Translations under genes and position numbers: made by a program | Notes under the pieces: model-generated | Databases searched by the model: none | What the model was told of the DNA's origin: nothing | What the model saw: the letters and a program-made list of their open reading frames with translations, nothing else | Assembly (NCBI RefSeq): GCF_030295745.1 | Contig: NZ_AP027291.1 | Coordinates: forward strand, 2,542,001 to 2,606,000 | Source of the DNA: Mycolicibacterium sp. TUM20985 | GTDB taxonomy: Bacteria; Actinomycetota; Actinomycetes; Mycobacteriales; Mycobacteriaceae | DNA length: 64,000 nucleotides | Direction: 5' to 3' | In this document: in pieces, positions 60,426 through 64,000 of the stretch | How the letters are laid out: each line of letters opens with the position of its first letter | Numbering within the stretch: position 1 is the stretch's first letter

Positions 60426-61655
60426 TCAGTTCTCCGTGACCGTCGCCTTGGCGCGTCCGAGAATGCGGTCGAGCCAGTCGAAGGCGTAACCCTCGAACAA
60501 GGTGCTGCCTAGGCCCTGGCAGTGCCCACCGGCACCCTCGGCCTCGCTGAACGTCGTCAGCCGTCGCTCGCACTTCAGTTTCTCGAACAGCAGCTCACCC
60601 TGGGCCGCGAAATCGCCCTCACCCTCGGTGAGGAGCGTCGGGCAGCGGATGTCCGCGGCGATGCCGTCCAGGGTGAACTCCAGCTGCTTGCGCAGAAAGT
60701 CACCGACGGTGGTGGCGCCCATGGCGGCCATCCGCGACCCGTACCACTCGACGTCCCGGGGCCCGGCGAGTGCGCCCTGTAATTCGGCGTCGAGGTCGGC
60801 GTCCTTGGCCAGCAGGCGCGCGAGGAAGGCGTCGGGATCGTCGTGACCCAGGGTCTTGGCGAAGCCGCCGATCCGGGAGGCGAAGTCGTACTGCCCCGGG
60901 TCCGCGACCAGCGCGGCGACCCGCGATTCGAAGGCTGCCGCGCGCGGTCCAAGGTAGCCGCCGAACGATCGCCCCATCACGATCACCGCGTGCGGATGGA
61001 CGCCGTCCTGCTCGAGCAACCAGTCGAACGCCGCGGCGAACGGAACCTCGTAGTCCGGCTGGAACGTGCGCCGGTGCTCGTAGAGGGTGCCACCCTGCCC
61101 CGGCCCCTCGAAGACGAAGAAGTTGTACCCGCGGGGCAGCGCCATGTAGCCGGTGGCGACGTAACCCGATTCGGCCGTCGAGTCGAACCCGCAGGGGGCC
61201 ATCACAGTGGGCCGCGGGGTGTCGGCGTCCGCAGGACGGAACAGGTAACCGGTCATCATCACGCCGTCGTACGGGATCTCGGTGATGACCGCGTGGCAGT
61301 CGAGCAGCGGGAGCGCAGCCCGGAACGCCAGGCGATGCTGTTGCCACGCGTGCCTCAGCCGGGCGTCGTCGATGTCGTGGCGGAGGAAGAAGAAGGACTG
61401 CCGCCAGTACTCCGAGGCGCGCAGGAAGGCCTTGCGTGCCGTCACCACGTGACCGCCACGCAGCGCGTCGTCGGCGAGTGCCTGGGCCACCTCGGCGGTA
61501 GCGGACCATTCGGTGAACCACGAGTCGTAATCACCGTTGGTGACGCGGGCCGCCGTCGCCATGACCTCCCCCAGGTCAGCCGCTTCGGCCGACACGGCGA
61601 TGAGGGTCCGACCGAGCTGGGCGTCCATCTCCTTGTCGTCGAGCAGAATCTTCAC
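60426..61655 (-). CDS. Alpha/beta hydrolase (DUF1100/pseudooxynicotine-hydrolase-like)
   Basis: A 409-residue protein with an N-terminal helical cap (residues about 1-130) and a C-terminal alpha/beta hydrolase core: VIVMGRSFGGYLGPRAAAFE (Ser nucleophile), TLLTEGEGDFAAQG (Asp) and EGAGGHCQGLGSTLFEGYAF (His). Relatives include 2,6-dihydropseudooxynicotine hydrolase and dipeptidyl-peptidase-like esterases. Lies 78 bp downstream of the dehydrogenase gene stop on the same strand. Confidence 0.86.
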   Translation of the reverse strand: MKILLDDKEMDAQLGRTLIAVSAEAADLGEVMATAARVTNGDYDSWFTEWSATAEVAQALADDALRGGHVVTARKAFLRASEYWRQSFFFLRHDIDDARLRHAWQQHRLAFRAALPLLDCHAVITEIPYDGVMMTGYLFRPADADTPRPTVMAPCGFDSTAESGYVATGYMALPRGYNFFVFEGPGQGGTLYEHRRTFQPDYEVPFAAAFDWLLEQDGVHPHAVIVMGRSFGGYLGPRAAAFESRVAALVADPGQYDFASRIGGFAKTLGHDDPDAFLARLLAKDADLDAELQGALAGPRDVEWYGSRMAAMGATTVGDFLRKQLEFTLDGIAADIRCPTLLTEGEGDFAAQGELLFEKLKCERRLTTFSEAEGAGGHCQGLGSTLFEGYAFDWLDRILGRAKATVTEN

Positions 61656-61733
61656 GAGTCGCCTGTCTGTATCGGAGCATGTCGATCGGGCGCGATCCTA
61701 TCGCCGGTGGCGGTGCCGGGTTCGTTCATCGGG

Positions 61734-64000
61734 TCAGCGGATCCTCGTGTTGCCCGGGTCGTAGATCGCCTTGAGTGACACCGAGATCGGGTACCGCACG
61801 CCGGCGACGTTCACCTCGTAGTCCCCCGCGCCGATCCACCGGGCGTCGACCTTCTCCCCGTCGGCGGACCGGACGTAGGCGAGGCCGACGCACGAGCCCT
61901 GGGTCTCCGCCCATGCCGCCGAGGTGACCTGTCCGGCGACCACGCCGTTGCGGAGGATCAGTTCGCCACCCCACAGCATGGCCTCCGCCGAACCGACCGT
62001 GAACCCGACGACCCGGCGGCGAGCACCCTCGGCCCTGGCCTTCTCGACGGCGGTGCGCCCGAGGAAGTCGACGTCGGTGTCGAGCTTGCAGGCGAACAGA
62101 AGTCCGGCCTCGATCGGATTGTCGCCGGGCGTGAGCTCGCGCCCGAATGCCCGGTAGCCCTTCTCCAGGCGCAGCGATTCGATGGCGTAGTACCCGCCGC
62201 GGGTGACGCCGTACTCGGCCCCCGCGGCCATCAGATCCTCGTATACGCCGACGGCGAATTCCGTCGGGACGTACAGCTCCCACCCGAGCTCACCGACGTA
62301 GGTGATGCGGGTGGCGCGAACGGTCGCGTACCCCAACGTGATCGAGCGGCTGGTCCCGAACGGGAAGGCGGCATCGTCGAGGTTGGCATCGGTCAGGGTG
62401 CTGAGAAGGTCGCGGGATCGTGGGCCCATCACCCCGAACACCGCCAGCGACGACGTCACGTCGACCAGCTGCGCGTGCGTTCCGGCGGGCAGATTCCTCC
62501 GGATGTGGTCCTTGTCCCGTTCGGTGGTGGCCGCACTGCTCACGATGAGGAATTCGTCGGGGGCCGTGCGGGTGACGGTGACGTCGGACTCGTAGCAGCC
62601 CCGTTCGTTGAGCATGCCGGTGTAGACGCACGCGCCTACGTCGACGGCCATGTCGGCGGTGCACAGCCACTGCAGCGCGGCCTCGGCGTCGGGCCCGGCG
62701 AGGAGGTACTTCGAGAACGACGTCTGGTCGAAGACGGTGACCCCGGTGCGGGTGCTCACCTGTTCGGCCGCCGACCACGGCAGCCAGTTCTGCTTGGCCC
62801 AGGAGTATTCGATGACCGGCTCCTGGCCCGCCGGGGCGAAGAAGTTGGCGCGTTCCCATCCCATCCGGCTGCCGAAGTTGGCTCCGGCCGCGGCGAGCAG
62901 GTGGTGCACCGGGGAGCGACGGAAGGGTCGCGCGGTGGTCATCTCCCGGTTGGGCCAGGGAATTTCGTAGTGCAGTCCGAGCACCTCCGACACCCTGTCG
63001 TGCAACCACCGGTTGTTCCCGTTGAACGGGGCGAAACGCCGGATGTCGACACTGGTGAGGTCCGACGTCGGTGAGCCGTTCACGATCCACTCCGCCAGTG
63101 CCCGGCCCGCACCGCCGGCCGAGGCGATGCCGACCGAGTTGAAACCGGCGGCGACGAAGAAGTTGGCGACCTCGGGGGCCTCGCCCATGATGAACTGGTT
63201 GTCGGGGGTGAAGCTCTCGGGCCCGTTGTACAGCTTCTTGAGCCCGGTCTCCTCCAGCACCGGGATGCGCAGCAGCGCGTTGTCCATCAGGATTTGGAAG
63301 TGGTCCCAATCCTCCTCCAGCAGTTGGAATTCGAAGGGATGAGGAATGGCATCGGGGCTCACCCACGGCTTGGCCTCCGGCTCGAAGCCGCCGATGACCA
63401 GCCCGCCGACCTCCTCCTTGAAGTAGGTGTAGCCGTCCGGGTCGCGAAGGATGGGCATGTCGGTGTGCACACCCACGATGGGTTCGGTGACCACGTAGAA
63501 GTGTTCGGCCGAGTGCAGCGGGACGTTGACTCCCACCATCGAGCCGACCTGCTTGGCCCACTGACCCGCGCAGTTGACCACGATCTCCGCCTCGACGTCG
63601 CCGGCGTCGGTGCGCACGCCGGTGACTCGGCCCTCGTCGGCGTTGATGCCGGTGACCCTGGTGCGCTCCATGATTCGGGCGCCACGCAGACGTGCGCCCT
63701 TGGCCAGCGCCAGCGTGAGATCGGTGGGATTGGCCTTGCCGTCACCGGGCAACCAGATGGCTCCGACGAGATCGTCGATGCGGATCACCGGATAGTGCTC
63801 GAGCGCCTCCCGTGGCGTCAGCAGTTGGCATTCCAGGTCGAACGCCGCCGCGCTGGCCGCCGTGCGGCGCAACTGGATCATCCGGTCCTCGGTGCGGGCG
63901 ACGGTGACGCCACCGCACTGTTTGTACCCCGCGGTGAGGCCGGTCTCGGCCTCCAGTTCGGTGTAGAGCGCCGTGGAGTACTGGACCAGCCGGGTGCCGC
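61734..64000 (-). CDS. FAD-dependent dimethylglycine/sarcosine dehydrogenase-like protein, 5' end outside window
   Basis: More than 755 residues are visible; the frame continues past the window edge (GTRLVQYSTALYTELEAETG is still homologous). Domains in order: DAO-type FAD oxidase (EIVVNCAGQWAKQVGSMVGV, GLVIGGFEPEAKPW, NFFVAAGFNSVGIASAGGAG), FAO_M linker (SRMGWERANFFAP), then a GcvT-like folate-binding domain (GVTVFDQTSFSKYLLAGPDA, YVGELGWELYVPTEFAVGVY, YAIESLRLEKGYRAFG) and GcvT C-terminal barrel. It should oxidatively demethylate an N-methyl amino acid, passing the C1 unit to tetrahydrofolate. The FAD GxGxxG motif lies outside the window. Confidence 0.9.
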   Translation of the reverse strand, partial: GTRLVQYSTALYTELEAETGLTAGYKQCGGVTVARTEDRMIQLRRTAASAAAFDLECQLLTPREALEHYPVIRIDDLVGAIWLPGDGKANPTDLTLALAKGARLRGARIMERTRVTGINADEGRVTGVRTDAGDVEAEIVVNCAGQWAKQVGSMVGVNVPLHSAEHFYVVTEPIVGVHTDMPILRDPDGYTYFKEEVGGLVIGGFEPEAKPWVSPDAIPHPFEFQLLEEDWDHFQILMDNALLRIPVLEETGLKKLYNGPESFTPDNQFIMGEAPEVANFFVAAGFNSVGIASAGGAGRALAEWIVNGSPTSDLTSVDIRRFAPFNGNNRWLHDRVSEVLGLHYEIPWPNREMTTARPFRRSPVHHLLAAAGANFGSRMGWERANFFAPAGQEPVIEYSWAKQNWLPWSAAEQVSTRTGVTVFDQTSFSKYLLAGPDAEAALQWLCTADMAVDVGACVYTGMLNERGCYESDVTVTRTAPDEFLIVSSAATTERDKDHIRRNLPAGTHAQLVDVTSSLAVFGVMGPRSRDLLSTLTDANLDDAAFPFGTSRSITLGYATVRATRITYVGELGWELYVPTEFAVGVYEDLMAAGAEYGVTRGGYYAIESLRLEKGYRAFGRELTPGDNPIEAGLLFACKLDTDVDFLGRTAVEKARAEGARRRVVGFTVGSAEAMLWGGELILRNGVVAGQVTSAAWAETQGSCVGLAYVRSADGEKVDARWIGAGDYEVNVAGVRYPISVSLKAIYDPGNTRIR

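Noticed and set aside
1..64000. CRISPR arrays, rRNA and tRNA genes
   Set aside because: No regularly spaced direct repeats of CRISPR type, no rRNA-like segments and no cloverleaf-like sequence with conserved tRNA arms were seen by eye; a covariance-model scan was not possible.

Overview
The window is high-GC actinobacterial DNA and reads as a mycobacterium, most likely a rapid grower (Mycolicibacterium type). The basis is a set of mycobacterial families: a fatty acyl-AMP ligase, a cutinase-like lipase, an LGFP-repeat lipoprotein, a RipD-like NlpC/P60 pseudoenzyme, an LmeA-like DUF2993 protein, an R2-like ligand-binding oxidase whose cofactor residues fall at the M. tuberculosis positions, a mycothiol-type DinB/MDMPI protein and several proline-rich exported proteins. 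No rRNA, tRNA or CRISPR array was recognised.

Region by region. 1-3450: a winged-helix regulator, an aspartate ammonia-lyase fused to an N-terminal cyclic-nucleotide-binding domain, and a VOC protein. 3600-8500: a decayed mobile-element zone with a truncated IS110 transposase and its upstream non-coding end, truncated IS21 istB and istA, a frameshifted integrase fragment fused to istA, a cluster of palindromes, a mazEF pair and a broken second mazF, a DUF3297 gene and an aldo/keto-reductase remnant. 8500-14800: an F420-type oxidoreductase, a large exported beta-helix protein, then decayed regulators (WYL and MmyB types), a decayed SnoaL-like gene and an LGFP lipoprotein. 14800-25230: small metabolic and exported genes, including a repeat protein with 13 cysteines in strict period 3, a DUF2256 gene too short for routine calling, and a six-gene minus-strand run (ArsR, SRPBCC, DDAH, metallophosphoesterase, LmeA-like, S4). 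25370-29230: an organosulfur-utilisation operon of three flavin-dependent enzymes. 29220-35760: acyl-AMP ligase, quinone-reductase-like enzyme, a ParD-like/zeta toxin-antitoxin pair, RipD, TenA and R2lox. 35770-39980: thiol peroxidase, a three-gene phenolic-lipid operon (type III PKS, methyltransferase, FAD enzyme) resembling srsABC, and an mmpL relic.

40000-46860: amino-acid permease, membrane protein, cutinase, and a MenC-family protein that has lost every catalytic residue I can align, followed by GNAT and methyltransferase genes. 47100-50310: a complete three-gene URC uracil-catabolism operon (URC1/GTP cyclohydrolase II-like, URC4, uracil phosphoribosyltransferase). 50300-64000: cell-envelope and general metabolic genes, a probable yybP-ykoY manganese riboswitch before a TerC-family gene, an amidase, two alpha/beta hydrolases, and a 5'-truncated dimethylglycine/sarcosine dehydrogenase-like gene running off the window end.

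The strongest candidates for something undescribed are the period-3 cysteine-ladder protein (16291-16713), the catalytically dead MenC-like protein (43584-44513) and the cNMP-domain/aspartase fusion (951-2885). Calls rest on reading translated motifs by eye; no database search was possible.
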